Of a stretch of 64,000 nucleotides of DNA, positions 43,161 through 51,400 are shown piece after piece. The position numbers and the translations under genes are program-made. The DNA is from Streptomyces cylindrosporus. GTDB taxonomy: Bacteria; Actinomycetota; Actinomycetes; Streptomycetales; Streptomycetaceae. Each line of letters starts with the position of its first letter. The first letter of the stretch is position 1. Where the stretch lies: contig NZ_JALDAY010000007.1 in the NCBI RefSeq assembly GCF_022698165.1, forward strand, positions 496,001-560,000, written 5' to 3'. The notes below the pieces were generated by a model that made no database searches, had not been told where the DNA came from, and saw only the letters and a list, made by a program, of their open reading frames with translations.

Positions 43161-44549
43161 ATGACCGGCAGCCAAGGCCCGGTAGTCAGCCGGCGCGCGC
43201 TCATCGGGACCGGGGTCGGCGTCGGCGCCGCCGTCCTCACCGGCGCCGGGACCGCGACGGCCCGGGCGGCGGAGGCGCGGTCCTCGGCGCCTACCCGCGC
43301 GGCGGGCTTCCTCGCAGCCGCCATGGACGCCTACCCGGAGTGCGGGCCGGTCCGGCTGGCGCAGAGCTACACCGACCAGGCCGGACTGTTCAGCACCGCG
43401 TTCACGTACGACAACGCCCTTGCGGTCCTTGCCCACTTGGCGTCGGGCACGGCGGACGGGCAGGCGCGGGCCGTGGTGCTCGGTGACGCGCTGCTGTACG
43501 CGCAGGCCCACGATCCCGGCCACGACGACGGGCGTCTGCGGCAGGCGTACAACGTCGGTCCGTACACCTTCTACGACGGCTCCGCCCAGCCGGACGGCTT
43601 CGTGCGGGCGGACGGCACGGCGAACGTCGGGACGCAGTTCGGCTTCACCGGTACCGCGGTGGGCGACATGGCCTGGGCCGGCATCGCGCTGGCCGCCCTC
43701 GCCGGGCGGACCGGTGAGCGGCGCTTCTTGACCGGTGCCGTGCGCATCGGGGAGTGGATCGAGCGCACGGGACGTACCGACGAGCCTCTGGGCGGCTACA
43801 AGTTCGGGGTGAACGGCGCCGACGAGAAGCTGCCGTTCACCTCGACCGAGCACAACACCGATCTGCTCGGCCTGTTCGGGCGGCTGGCGCGGCTGACCGG
43901 GGACCGGGTGTGGCTGGAGCGGCGGGCGCGGGCCGAGGCCTTCGTCAAGAAGATGTGGGAGCCGTCCGGGGGCTTCTTCTACACCGGCACCAATGACGGG
44001 GTGACGATCAACAGGTCGCCGGTCCCCGAGGACACGCAGACCTGGACCTATCTGGCCCTCAACTCCCCCGCCCACGCACGGTCGTTGGACTGGGCCGCGG
44101 AACAACTCGCCGTCCTGGACACGGCCGAGCGGCGCAACAGCACCGTGCCCGCGGGGCAGTCGTACGAAGGTGTCACCTTCAGCTCGGCCGGCCTGCTGGC
44201 GAACGAGGACGCGCCGATCGCCGACGGGCAGCCGAAGCCGGACCGCAACGGTGTGTGGTTCGAGGGGACGGCCCATCTGGCGCTCGCGCTGCGCACCCGG
44301 CGGGCCCGCGGTGACGAGGCACGCGCCCGGCGGCTGCTGGCCTCCGTCGAGAGAGCCCAGGAACTGCTCGGCGGTGCGCAGACGCTGGGTTCCAGGGCGG
44401 TTCCCGAGCGGTCCGGTGTCGTGTCGGCGAGCAGTCCGCTCGACACCGGGTTCGGCTTCGGCTACTACCCGTACCGGCACACCGGGGCCACCGCCTGGTA
44501 TCTGCTGGCCGTCTCACGCGCAAATCCGCTGCGGGGCCGGACGGGCTGA
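43161..44549 (+). CDS. Tat-secreted six-hairpin glycosidase-like protein
   Basis: A 462-residue secreted protein. A twin-arginine signal (SRRALIGTGVGVGAAVLTGAG, residues ~10-36) precedes repeated helical hairpins rich in aromatic residues (YTFYDGSAQPDGFV, GGYKFGVNGADEKLPFTSTEHNTDLLGLFG, GGFFYTGTNDG) that look like an (alpha/alpha)6 barrel. No named GH family is recognised with certainty. ATG 43161 lies four bases after GAGGAGA. The LacI-type operator upstream suggests sugar control. Confidence 0.72.
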   Translation: MTGSQGPVVSRRALIGTGVGVGAAVLTGAGTATARAAEARSSAPTRAAGFLAAAMDAYPECGPVRLAQSYTDQAGLFSTAFTYDNALAVLAHLASGTADGQARAVVLGDALLYAQAHDPGHDDGRLRQAYNVGPYTFYDGSAQPDGFVRADGTANVGTQFGFTGTAVGDMAWAGIALAALAGRTGERRFLTGAVRIGEWIERTGRTDEPLGGYKFGVNGADEKLPFTSTEHNTDLLGLFGRLARLTGDRVWLERRARAEAFVKKMWEPSGGFFYTGTNDGVTINRSPVPEDTQTWTYLALNSPAHARSLDWAAEQLAVLDTAERRNSTVPAGQSYEGVTFSSAGLLANEDAPIADGQPKPDRNGVWFEGTAHLALALRTRRARGDEARARRLLASVERAQELLGGAQTLGSRAVPERSGVVSASSPLDTGFGFGYYPYRHTGATAWYLLAVSRANPLRGRTG

Positions 44550-44611
44550 CCGTCACCGTTCAGCTGCCGGTCGGCCAACCGGCGGGCGGCTGCCGGAAGA
44601 TCTTGGCCCGT

Positions 44612-45589
44612 ATGCTCTCGCACATGGTTGAGCATCGGATGATCGACGTCAACGGGATACGGCTGCACATCGCCGAGGAGGGCGAGGGGCCGCTGGTCGT
44701 GCTGCTGCACGGCTTTCCCGAGTCCTGGCACTCCTGGCACCACCAGTTCGGCCCGCTGGCCACCGCGGGCTTCCGGGTGGTCGCGCCCGACCAGCGCGGT
44801 TACGGCCGCAGCGACCGTCCCGACGACGTGGCCGCGTACAGCATCCTGCACCTGGTCGGGGATGTCGTCGGGCTGATCCGGGCGCTCGGCGAGGAGCAGG
44901 CGTACGTCGTCGGGCACGACTGGGGTGCGCCGGTCGCCTGGCACACGGCGCTGCTGCGGCCGGACGTCGTGCTCGGGGTGGCGGGGCTGAGCGTGCCGCC
45001 GCCGTTCCGGGGCTCGGCGCCGCCGCTGGAAGTGATGGAGGAGCGGTTCGACGGCCGTTTCTACTGGAACTACTTCAATCTGCCCGGGGTCGCCGACGCC
45101 GAGTTCGCGCGGGACACCCGCACCACGCTGCGGAAGTTCTTCTACATGGCCTCCGGCGACGCCCCGGGCGCGGACGAGGGCAGGCAGCCGCTGGTCGACC
45201 CCGAGCGGGGCTGGCTCGCCGACCTGACCGACCCCGAGGTGCTGCCCGAGTGGTTCACCGAGGACGATCTCGACGCACTGACCGAGAGCTTCTCCGGCGG
45301 CTTCACCGGGGCTCTCAACTGGTACCGCAACCTCGACCGCAACTGGGAGCTCACCGCCCCCTGGCAGGGCGCCGTCGTCAGCACGCCCGCGCTGTACGTC
45401 TACGGCGACCGGGACCTGGTCCCCGCCTTCCCCGGCACGCCCGAACTCATCGAGAAACTCCCCGAGTTGATGCCCAGCCTGCGGCGCAAGCCGATCAGGC
45501 TCGCCGGGTGCGGACACTGGACGCAGCAGGAGCGGCCGGCCGAGGTGAACGCGGCGCTGATCGACTTCCTCACCGAGCTCAGGGGATGA
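44612..45589 (+). CDS. Epoxide hydrolase-type alpha/beta hydrolase
   Basis: A 325-residue epoxide hydrolase. The oxyanion motif is HGFPESWHSW, the nucleophile Asp103 sits in VVGHDWGAPVAW, and the catalytic His is in GCGHWTQQERP; cap-domain tyrosines are in FYWNYFN. ATG 44612 is chosen over TTG 44603 and ATG 44624. It opens an epoxide to a diol, probably for detoxification. The stop codon lies inside a 14-base tandem duplication. Confidence 0.87.
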   Translation: MLSHMVEHRMIDVNGIRLHIAEEGEGPLVVLLHGFPESWHSWHHQFGPLATAGFRVVAPDQRGYGRSDRPDDVAAYSILHLVGDVVGLIRALGEEQAYVVGHDWGAPVAWHTALLRPDVVLGVAGLSVPPPFRGSAPPLEVMEERFDGRFYWNYFNLPGVADAEFARDTRTTLRKFFYMASGDAPGADEGRQPLVDPERGWLADLTDPEVLPEWFTEDDLDALTESFSGGFTGALNWYRNLDRNWELTAPWQGAVVSTPALYVYGDRDLVPAFPGTPELIEKLPELMPSLRRKPIRLAGCGHWTQQERPAEVNAALIDFLTELRG

Positions 45590-45614
45590 GCGGACCTCGC
45601 TGAGCGGACCTCGC
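45587..45614. repeat. Tandem duplication of 14 bases at a stop codon
   Basis: TGAGCGGACCTCGC occurs twice in direct succession; the first copy supplies the TGA of the epoxide hydrolase gene. It looks like a slippage duplication. Confidence 0.7.
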
Positions 45615-45648
45615 TGCGCGACGCGGAGCGGGGCGGGAGAATGGCCGT

Positions 45649-46503
45649 ATGGGTGTCGAGATCGTGGACGAGGGCGTACGGGTCGCTCCCGCGCCGCCCC
45701 TGCGCGGGCTGGTCGGCTGGTACAGCGGCTACCGCCAGCGCGGAGTCCCGGCGGGCCTGCACCGGGGGCTGCCCTCGCCGTGGCTCACGCTGATCCTCAC
45801 CCTCGACGAGCCGCTCACCATCACCGCCCACCCGAACCCGGGCGACGCGCCCGGCGACTACCTCACCCTGCTGGGCGGCCTGCATCTGACGCCCGCCCTG
45901 ATCGACATGCCCGGACGGCAGTCCGGCGTCCAGGTGGCGCTGAGCCCGCTGGGCGCCCGTGTCCTGCTGGGGCTGCCCGCCGGGGAGCTGGCCGGGATCG
46001 ACGTCCACGCCGACGAGGTCCTGGGCGCGGGTGTGCGCGAGGTCCACGAGCGGCTGCGGGCGGCCGGTGACTGGACGGCACGGTTCCGTGTCGTCGACGA
46101 CTGGCTGCTGCGCCGTACGACCCGCGACGAGAGGGCGGCCGTCCCGACGCAGGTCGCCGGTGCGTGGCGGCGGCTGCTCGCCTCCGGCGGGCGTCTGCGG
46201 GTCGAACGGCTGGCCGCCGAGAGCGGGTTCAGCGACCGGCATCTGCGCAACCGTTTCCGTGCGGAGATCGGCCTCACGCCCAAGGCCGCCGCCCGGGTCA
46301 TCCGCTTCGACCTGGCCCGCCGCCGCCTCGCCGCCCGCCCCGCGCGGCCCGATCTGGCGGGGCTGGCCGCCGACTGCGGTTACGCGGACCAGTCGCACCT
46401 CGACCGCGAGTTCGCCGCGCTGGCCTCCTGCACGCCGAGCGGCTGGCTCGCGCAGGAGTTCCGAAACATCCAATCCGGGCACCACCCGCCGGCCCGACCC
46501 TGA
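45649..46503 (+). CDS. AraC-family transcriptional regulator
   Basis: A 284-residue regulator with two C-terminal HTH motifs (RLRVERLAAESGFSDRHLRNRFRAEIGLTPKAAARVIRFDLARRRL, then LAGLAADCGYADQSHLDREFAALASCTPSGWL) and an N-terminal sensing domain of the DUF6597 type. It precedes a VOC protein by 51 bases and may control it. Confidence 0.88.
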   Translation: MGVEIVDEGVRVAPAPPLRGLVGWYSGYRQRGVPAGLHRGLPSPWLTLILTLDEPLTITAHPNPGDAPGDYLTLLGGLHLTPALIDMPGRQSGVQVALSPLGARVLLGLPAGELAGIDVHADEVLGAGVREVHERLRAAGDWTARFRVVDDWLLRRTTRDERAAVPTQVAGAWRRLLASGGRLRVERLAAESGFSDRHLRNRFRAEIGLTPKAAARVIRFDLARRRLAARPARPDLAGLAADCGYADQSHLDREFAALASCTPSGWLAQEFRNIQSGHHPPARP

Positions 46504-46554
46504 TGGTGTCAGCCGGCCTTGGGGCCGGACACCGCGAGACGGAGGCCTATCGCC

Positions 46555-46980
46555 ATGCCCAGCACACCCGACACCGACCGGCAGCCGCCCGCCCCGCAGG
46601 TCTGGCCGACCCTGCGCGCGCACGACGCCCGCGCCCTGATCCGCTTCCTCGTCGAGGCCTTCGGTTTCGAGGAGACGGTGGTCTACGGCGACGACGACCT
46701 GGTCCAGCACGCGCAGCTCAGCTGGCCCGAGGGCGGGGGCGTCATGCTCGGCTCGGTGCGCGAAGACCAGAAACCGGGCAGCGGTCCGACGCCGCCCGGT
46801 GCCTTCAGCGCGTACGTCGTCACCGCCGACCCGGACGCCGTGCACGCCCGCGCGAAGGCCGCCGGCGCCGACATCACCGACGACCTGCACGTCACCGACT
46901 ACGGCTCCCGCGACTTCGCCGCCCGCGACCCCGAGGGCAACCGCTGGTACTTCGGCACTTACCGCGGCGAGCCACGCTGA
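46555..46980 (+). CDS. VOC-family glyoxalase/bleomycin-resistance-like protein
   Basis: A 141-residue VOC fold (WPTLRAHDARALIRFLVEAFGFEETVVY...LSWPEGGGVML...DYGSRDFAARDPEGNRWYFGTY). It resembles the PhnB-like/drug-binding group rather than a catalytic glyoxalase. ATG 46555 follows GGAGG. Together with the AraC gene it forms a common streptomycete pair. Confidence 0.82.
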   Translation: MPSTPDTDRQPPAPQVWPTLRAHDARALIRFLVEAFGFEETVVYGDDDLVQHAQLSWPEGGGVMLGSVREDQKPGSGPTPPGAFSAYVVTADPDAVHARAKAAGADITDDLHVTDYGSRDFAARDPEGNRWYFGTYRGEPR

Positions 46981-47464
46981 GCCACCGACAACCGACCCGA
47001 GGCTCACGCCGACTCCCGCGGTGCCCTGCTGACGGGATCGCCGGGGACTCCCCGAGCGGTGGGATGCACACCGGCGACCTGGCCCCGGTCGCGGTCCTCC
47101 ACGTACCGGACTCCCTCGCGCCCCGCCGGAGGAGCCGCTCGGCCGTATCACGGTGCCGGCACCCGCGCCGCGGTAGTTCAGGGCGTCAGTGACGGACTCC
47201 CTGGCAGCCCGAGGACACTGCTCCCGGCCCCCACTCCCCTGCTGGCCCGATGCCGCGGCTCCTGATTCAGCTCTTGGCGGCCCGATGCCGCGGCTCCTGC
47301 TTCCGCTCCTGCCGACCTGATGCCCCGCTAGGTGTATTGCCCACGAGCGTTGTTGACAAAGACCAGGACTCCGGCGACGGGGCACGTGGTCGCGCCCGGT
47401 GAGGTTGCGAGCAGGGTTCCTTGTCACACAGCGTGCTCCGGCGGCCGTAGTCCGGGCCGTGCCG
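46981..47464. other. 484-base gene-free stretch with a 21-bp direct repeat
   Basis: No convincing gene. A 21-base unit beginning GGCCCGATGCCGC occurs at 47244-47264 and exactly again at 47279-47299 (period 35), with a degraded third copy after it. At 47354 the text TTGACAAAGACCAGGACT resembles an insertion-element edge, but no matching inverted end was found. Probably a scar of past insertion. Confidence 0.4.
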
Positions 47465-48055
47465 TCAATCGGCCCGAAGTCCTGTGAGGTGGATGCGGAG
47501 GAAACGGCGCCATGGAGCATCATCGCCGTCCGGTGAAGCGGCCACCACTCCTCGTAGCGCGACGATCAGGGCTTTGATGTCATCAGCCGTGACGCCTTGG
47601 GTGAGGTACCCCGCGTCGACCGCCTTCTGCGTGAGCCGCAGGACCCGGTCTGCTGTCCGTGCGCTCACGGCGTCATCGTCGGCGACGCGGTCGGTCAGGG
47701 CGGCCGCGTAGCGGCGCTTCTCCGCGTGGAAGGCTCCGACGAACTCGAGGAATCGTTCGAGCCCGGCGCCGGGGTCCGGGTCCTCAAGCGCGGCAGCGGC
47801 GGCCTGGTCGATCTCCTCGGTCAACAGTCGCGCGATGGCGTCGAGGAGGGCGTCCTTGCCGGGGAACCGCCGGTAGATCGTGCCGACGCCCAGCCCGGCG
47901 CGGGTTGCGATGGTCTCCATGCTCGCCTGTGGTCCCAACTCGGCGAAGACGGCGCGCGCCGCGTTGATGACGATCGCGTCGTTGCGCAGCGCGTCGCGGC
48001 GCGGAGCGCGAGGAGCGGTCTGGGGCTTCGGCTGTCGGATCGGCTGTGAGGTCAC
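47465..48055 (-). CDS. TetR-family transcriptional regulator
   Basis: A TetR protein of 196 residues from GTG 48055; ATG 48097 would add 14 residues but is at the exact centre of the operator palindrome. The HTH is NAARAVFAELGPQASMETIATRAGLGVGTIYRRFPGKDALLDAIARL. It is divergent from the alcohol dehydrogenase gene and most likely represses it and itself through the 54-bp nested dyad. Confidence 0.87.
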   Translation of the reverse strand: MTSQPIRQPKPQTAPRAPRRDALRNDAIVINAARAVFAELGPQASMETIATRAGLGVGTIYRRFPGKDALLDAIARLLTEEIDQAAAAALEDPDPGAGLERFLEFVGAFHAEKRRYAAALTDRVADDDAVSARTADRVLRLTQKAVDAGYLTQGVTADDIKALIVALRGVVAASPDGDDAPWRRFLRIHLTGLRAD

Positions 48056-48070
48056 CGTCGCCAGTGTACG

Positions 48071-48124
48071 CAAAGCGGAATAAGGATTCACCTTCATGTT
48101 AAGGTGAATATGGATTCCGCTTTG
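48071..48124. promoter_or_regulatory. 54-bp nested palindrome between TetR and alcohol dehydrogenase genes
   Basis: The inner dyad is ATTCACCTT (48086-48094), CATGTT, AAGGTGAAT (48101-48109). The outer dyad is CAAAGCGGAAT (48071-48081) and ATTCCGCTTTG (48114-48124), placed with exactly the same centre. Only the four-base linkers between inner and outer arms fail to pair. Two TetR dimers could bind around one centre. Confidence 0.75.
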
Positions 48125-48140
48125 GAGGGATGGACTGAGC

Positions 48141-49184
48141 ATGAGGACCACGACCGGCTGGCAGAGCCTCGACCCGACCGGCAACACGCTGACCCGCGTC
48201 ACCATCGAGCGCCGCGACCTGCGCCCGGACGACATCGCCGTGCGGATCGACTACTGCGGCGTCTGCCACAGCGACCTGCACCGCATCCACGGCATGCTCG
48301 GCGAGAAAGACCTCGTTCCCGGGCACGAGGCGACGGGCGTCGTCGTCGCCGTCGGCCAGGAGGTCACCGACTTCGCCGTCGGCGAGCGGGTCGCCATCGG
48401 CACGATCATCGACTCGTGCGGCGAGTGCACCATGTGCCAGGTCGGGCAGGAGAACTACTGCTACAGCCGCCCGACCACCACCTACGGCGGCACCGACCGC
48501 GTCGACGGCACCGTGACCCAGGGGGCCTACAGCCGCGAGTACGTCTTGCGCGCGAAATTCGCGTTCCACCTGCCCGACGGACTTGATCCGGCCGCCGCAG
48601 CACCGCTCATGTGCGCCGGCGTGAGCGTCTGGGAGCCCTTGCGGGCGGCCGGCGTCGGCCCGGGCAGCCGGGTGGCCGTCGCCGGGCTCGGCGGGCTTGG
48701 GCACCTCGCGGTCAAGCTCGCCGCCGCGCTGGGCGCCGAGGTCACCGTCCTCAGCCGCAGCACAGACAAGGAAGCCGACGCCCGTGAGCTCGGGGCATCC
48801 GGCCTGCTCGTGACCACGGACGCCACCCAGGTCGCGGCCGCGAGGGGTCGCTTCGACCTCATCCTCGACGTCATTCCGGCCGAGCACGACCTCTCACCGC
48901 TGATCGCCATGCTCGACCTGGACGGCACCCTGTGCGTCCTGGGCAACCCGCTGCTGACGGGCCCGAGGCTTGTGGAACTCGGAGCCGGACGCAAGAAGCT
49001 CACGTCCTCCGGTACAGGAGGACGGCGCCAGACCGTGGAGATGCTCGAGTTCTGCGCCGCGCATGGGATCACAGCAGATGTCGAAACACTGCCCTCGACC
49101 GAGGTCGAATCCGCCCTGAACCGCCTCGCTGACGGCGACGTCCGCTACCGGCTCGTACTGGACATGTCCGACCTCGACACGTAG
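48141..49184 (+). CDS. Zinc-dependent alcohol dehydrogenase (MDR, cinnamyl-alcohol type)
   Basis: A 347-residue NAD(P)-dependent alcohol/aldehyde reductase. Catalytic zinc ligands include Cys39 and His62 (DYCGVCHSDLH and GHEATGVV), structural zinc is held by Cys93, Cys96, Cys99 and Cys107, and the Rossmann motif is VAGLGGLGHLAVKLAAALGAEVTVLSRS. YahK/AdhA-like. ATG 48141 follows GGAGGG by 11 bases. Controlled by the divergent TetR. Confidence 0.9.
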   Translation: MRTTTGWQSLDPTGNTLTRVTIERRDLRPDDIAVRIDYCGVCHSDLHRIHGMLGEKDLVPGHEATGVVVAVGQEVTDFAVGERVAIGTIIDSCGECTMCQVGQENYCYSRPTTTYGGTDRVDGTVTQGAYSREYVLRAKFAFHLPDGLDPAAAAPLMCAGVSVWEPLRAAGVGPGSRVAVAGLGGLGHLAVKLAAALGAEVTVLSRSTDKEADARELGASGLLVTTDATQVAAARGRFDLILDVIPAEHDLSPLIAMLDLDGTLCVLGNPLLTGPRLVELGAGRKKLTSSGTGGRRQTVEMLEFCAAHGITADVETLPSTEVESALNRLADGDVRYRLVLDMSDLDT

Positions 49185-49203
49185 CTGTCCCCCGCGAGAC
49201 CAG

Positions 49204-49981
49204 GGCCCGAAGGCGCAGCGCGCGTCCGGGTCCCGGCTGACTGTCCACGGCAGACGCCTCTTGATGGAGCGGGTCCGCGCGGGCAGGCCCGTCGCCCATG
49301 TCGCCGACGAGATGGGCATCTCCCGTGCCACTGCTCACAAGTGGGTCCGGCACCGGCGAGCGGAGGGCGACGCCGGGCTGCATGATCGCTCCAGTCGGCC
49401 CCTGACCGCACCGCATCGCACGCCCGCCGACGTGGAGAAACGCATCTGCGAGCTGCGGCGCGAACGCAAGCTCGGCCCAGCACGGTTTGGGCCGATCCTG
49501 GACGTGCCCGCTCGACCGTCCACGTGTCCTGACCCGCCACCAGCTGAACCGCCTGCGCTGGATGGACCGGCCCACGGACCAAGTCATCCGCCGCTACGAG
49601 CGGGAGCGTCCCGGCGAACTGATCCACGTCGGCATCAAGAAGCTCGGCAACATCCCCGACGGCGGCGGCGATCGGGGCATGCCCGGCCAGCAGGGCCACC
49701 GGCAACCGTCAGGCCACGACCGATACGCGCAAGGGCGGCAACCCCGTGATCGGGTACAGCTTCGTCCACACAGCCGTCGATGATCACTCCGGGCTTGCCT
49801 GCAGCGAAGCCTTGAGCGACGAGCGCAAGGAGACCGCAGCCGCCCGTACCCCAGCAGCGCCGAACGCACCGAAGCTCTTACGGACTTCCTCCACACCTGC
49901 AACTGCCACCGGTGCCACACCGCACTCGACGGCCAACCACCCACCAGCCGCGTCAACAACCCTGCGGGTCAGTACGGCTAG
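49204..49981 (+). pseudogene. IS481-family transposase remnant
   Basis: Three frames hold consecutive pieces of one transposase. The N-terminal HTH part is SRLTVHGRRLLMERVRAGRP then VADEMGISRATAHKWVRHRR (from about 49231). The middle is RRYERERPGELIHVGIKKLGNIPDGGG (about 49590-49670) and then VIGYSFVHTAVDDHSGLACSEAL (about 49746-49815). The C-terminus is TEALTDFLHTCNCHRCHTALDGQPPTSRVNNPAGQYG, ending at 49981. At least two frameshifts are needed, and most of the catalytic domain between SEAL and TEAL is deleted. Terminal inverted repeats were not found. Confidence 0.85.
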
Positions 49982-50048
49982 GCTGCCGGTCCGATCCCCC
50001 GCCTCTCCGACCCGCTGCTGACGGCCCACCGACCTCCCGGCCCCGCCC

Positions 50049-51194
50049 TCACGTGGCCGTGTAGCCCAGCTGGCGTCTCATGTACGGCGTCATCAGCTTC
50101 TTCGCCTTGGCCAGTACCGACGTGCGGGTGCCCAGGATCGCGCTCTCGCCGCCCGGTACCGGTACCACGGTCACGCCGTCGGCCGGGCCGAAGGGCACGA
50201 TCAGTGGGGTGCGCTGGACCGGGCGGTAGTGGCGGGGTTCCTTGCGGTGCCGGCCGGCGCTGTTGAGGTGGGCGCGGATGTTCCAGGCGGCGAGGTCGGC
50301 CTGGGCGAGCGCGGCCGGGGTGATCTTGTGCTCGGTCGCGTCGTTGACGTCGCCGACCGCGAAGACGTCCGGCCGGCCCTCGACCCGCAGCGAGCGGTCG
50401 ACCTTGATGTGCCCGCTGCCGTTGAGCCAGTCGCCGTGGCCGCCGAGCCGCAGCCAGAGCGTGTTGGGCGTGGTGCCGGTCGCCCAGAAGGAGAGGTCGG
50501 CGGCGATGGTGTTGCCGCGCGCGTCGCGGTAGGTGCCGAAGTCGTGGCCGGGCGACATGAACGAGTCCAGCCGTACCTCCACGTCGTGGGACTCCAGCCA
50601 GGCCTGCGCCCGGCGTCCGGCCCGCTCGACGCCCGTGGAGCTGAGCAGCGACCGCCCGGAGTGCGCGAGCGTGACCCGGGCGTCCGGGCGGGCCAGCCGG
50701 ATCTCGGCGCTGAGTTCGACGCCGGAGGGGCCGCCGCCGACGACCAGGATGTGCTCGGCGTGGGCGATCTTCTGCTGGTGCCCGGCGAACGACTTGAGCG
50801 CCTCGTCGGTGGTGGTGCCGGTGAAACGGGCCGGTTCCGGGTAGTCGGCGCCGGTGGCGATCACGACGACGTCGTACGGGAGCCGTTCGCCCGTCGCCAG
50901 GACGACCTCGCGCCCGGTGGTGTCGACGCGCAGGGCCTTGCCGACCACCACCCGGCCGTTGCGCAGGAGCCGGTCGTACGGGATGAACGGCGTCACCGAC
51001 CAGTCGGGGCGCACTCCGGCGCGCAGGGAGGCGATGCGGTGGAAGAAGACGTCCTTGCGGTCGACGAGCGTGACCCGGGCCGTCTCGTCCAGTCGTTTCG
51101 CCAGGCGGACGCCCGCGTAGCCGCCGCCGATCACCACTATCTCGCCGTCGCGCACAACGTTCTCCAGGGCCGTGTGGGGGGATGCGAGCGCCAT
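50049..51194 (-). CDS. NAD(P)/FAD-dependent oxidoreductase (NDH-2/FSP1-like)
   Basis: A 381-residue flavoprotein with two dinucleotide folds: GEIVVIGGGYAGVRLAKRLDE near the start for FAD, VVGGGPSGVELSAEIRL for NAD(P)H, and PDVFAVGDVND for the flavin end. It resembles type II NADH dehydrogenases and FSP1/AIF-like quinone reductases. ATG 51194 is used; GTG 51218 is an alternative. It stands alone. Confidence 0.87.
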   Translation of the reverse strand: MALASPHTALENVVRDGEIVVIGGGYAGVRLAKRLDETARVTLVDRKDVFFHRIASLRAGVRPDWSVTPFIPYDRLLRNGRVVVGKALRVDTTGREVVLATGERLPYDVVVIATGADYPEPARFTGTTTDEALKSFAGHQQKIAHAEHILVVGGGPSGVELSAEIRLARPDARVTLAHSGRSLLSSTGVERAGRRAQAWLESHDVEVRLDSFMSPGHDFGTYRDARGNTIAADLSFWATGTTPNTLWLRLGGHGDWLNGSGHIKVDRSLRVEGRPDVFAVGDVNDATEHKITPAALAQADLAAWNIRAHLNSAGRHRKEPRHYRPVQRTPLIVPFGPADGVTVVPVPGGESAILGTRTSVLAKAKKLMTPYMRRQLGYTAT

Positions 51195-51325
51195 GGCGCG
51201 TGGGGCTCCCTCGGCCACTCGACTGCCGACGACCCTATCTCTTGAACTCTAAAGCTGATGTGAGCATGCGTGGGTTTTCTGTGAAGTGTGGTGCGAGTGT
51301 TGCCGGTTGCCCCGGTCCGATCACA

Positions 51326-51392
51326 CGCCCGCACGACGAAGAGACCGGTCCCGCGCTCTGCGGCGCGGGCCGGCCTCTTCGTCGTGCGGGCG
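51326..51392 (-). terminator. Strong hairpin downstream of argG
   Basis: CGCCCGCACGACGAAGAG at 51326-51343 is exactly complementary to 51375-51392, and the inner bases (CCGG, CCCGCGC with GCGCGGG, CCGG) extend the stem. It begins 8 bases after the argG stop codon. No T-run follows, as is usual for streptomycete terminators; it may work in both directions. Confidence 0.75.
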
Positions 51393-51400
51393 GTGCGGGG

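Noticed and set aside
47352..47375. TTGACAAAGACCAGGACT as a left end of an insertion element
   Set aside because: No matching inverted end found near 49200 or 50000 by eye.
51240..51325. Small ORF reading MRGFSVKCGASVAGC upstream of the flavoprotein gene
   Set aside because: No ribosome site, and it continues into the argG terminator stem.
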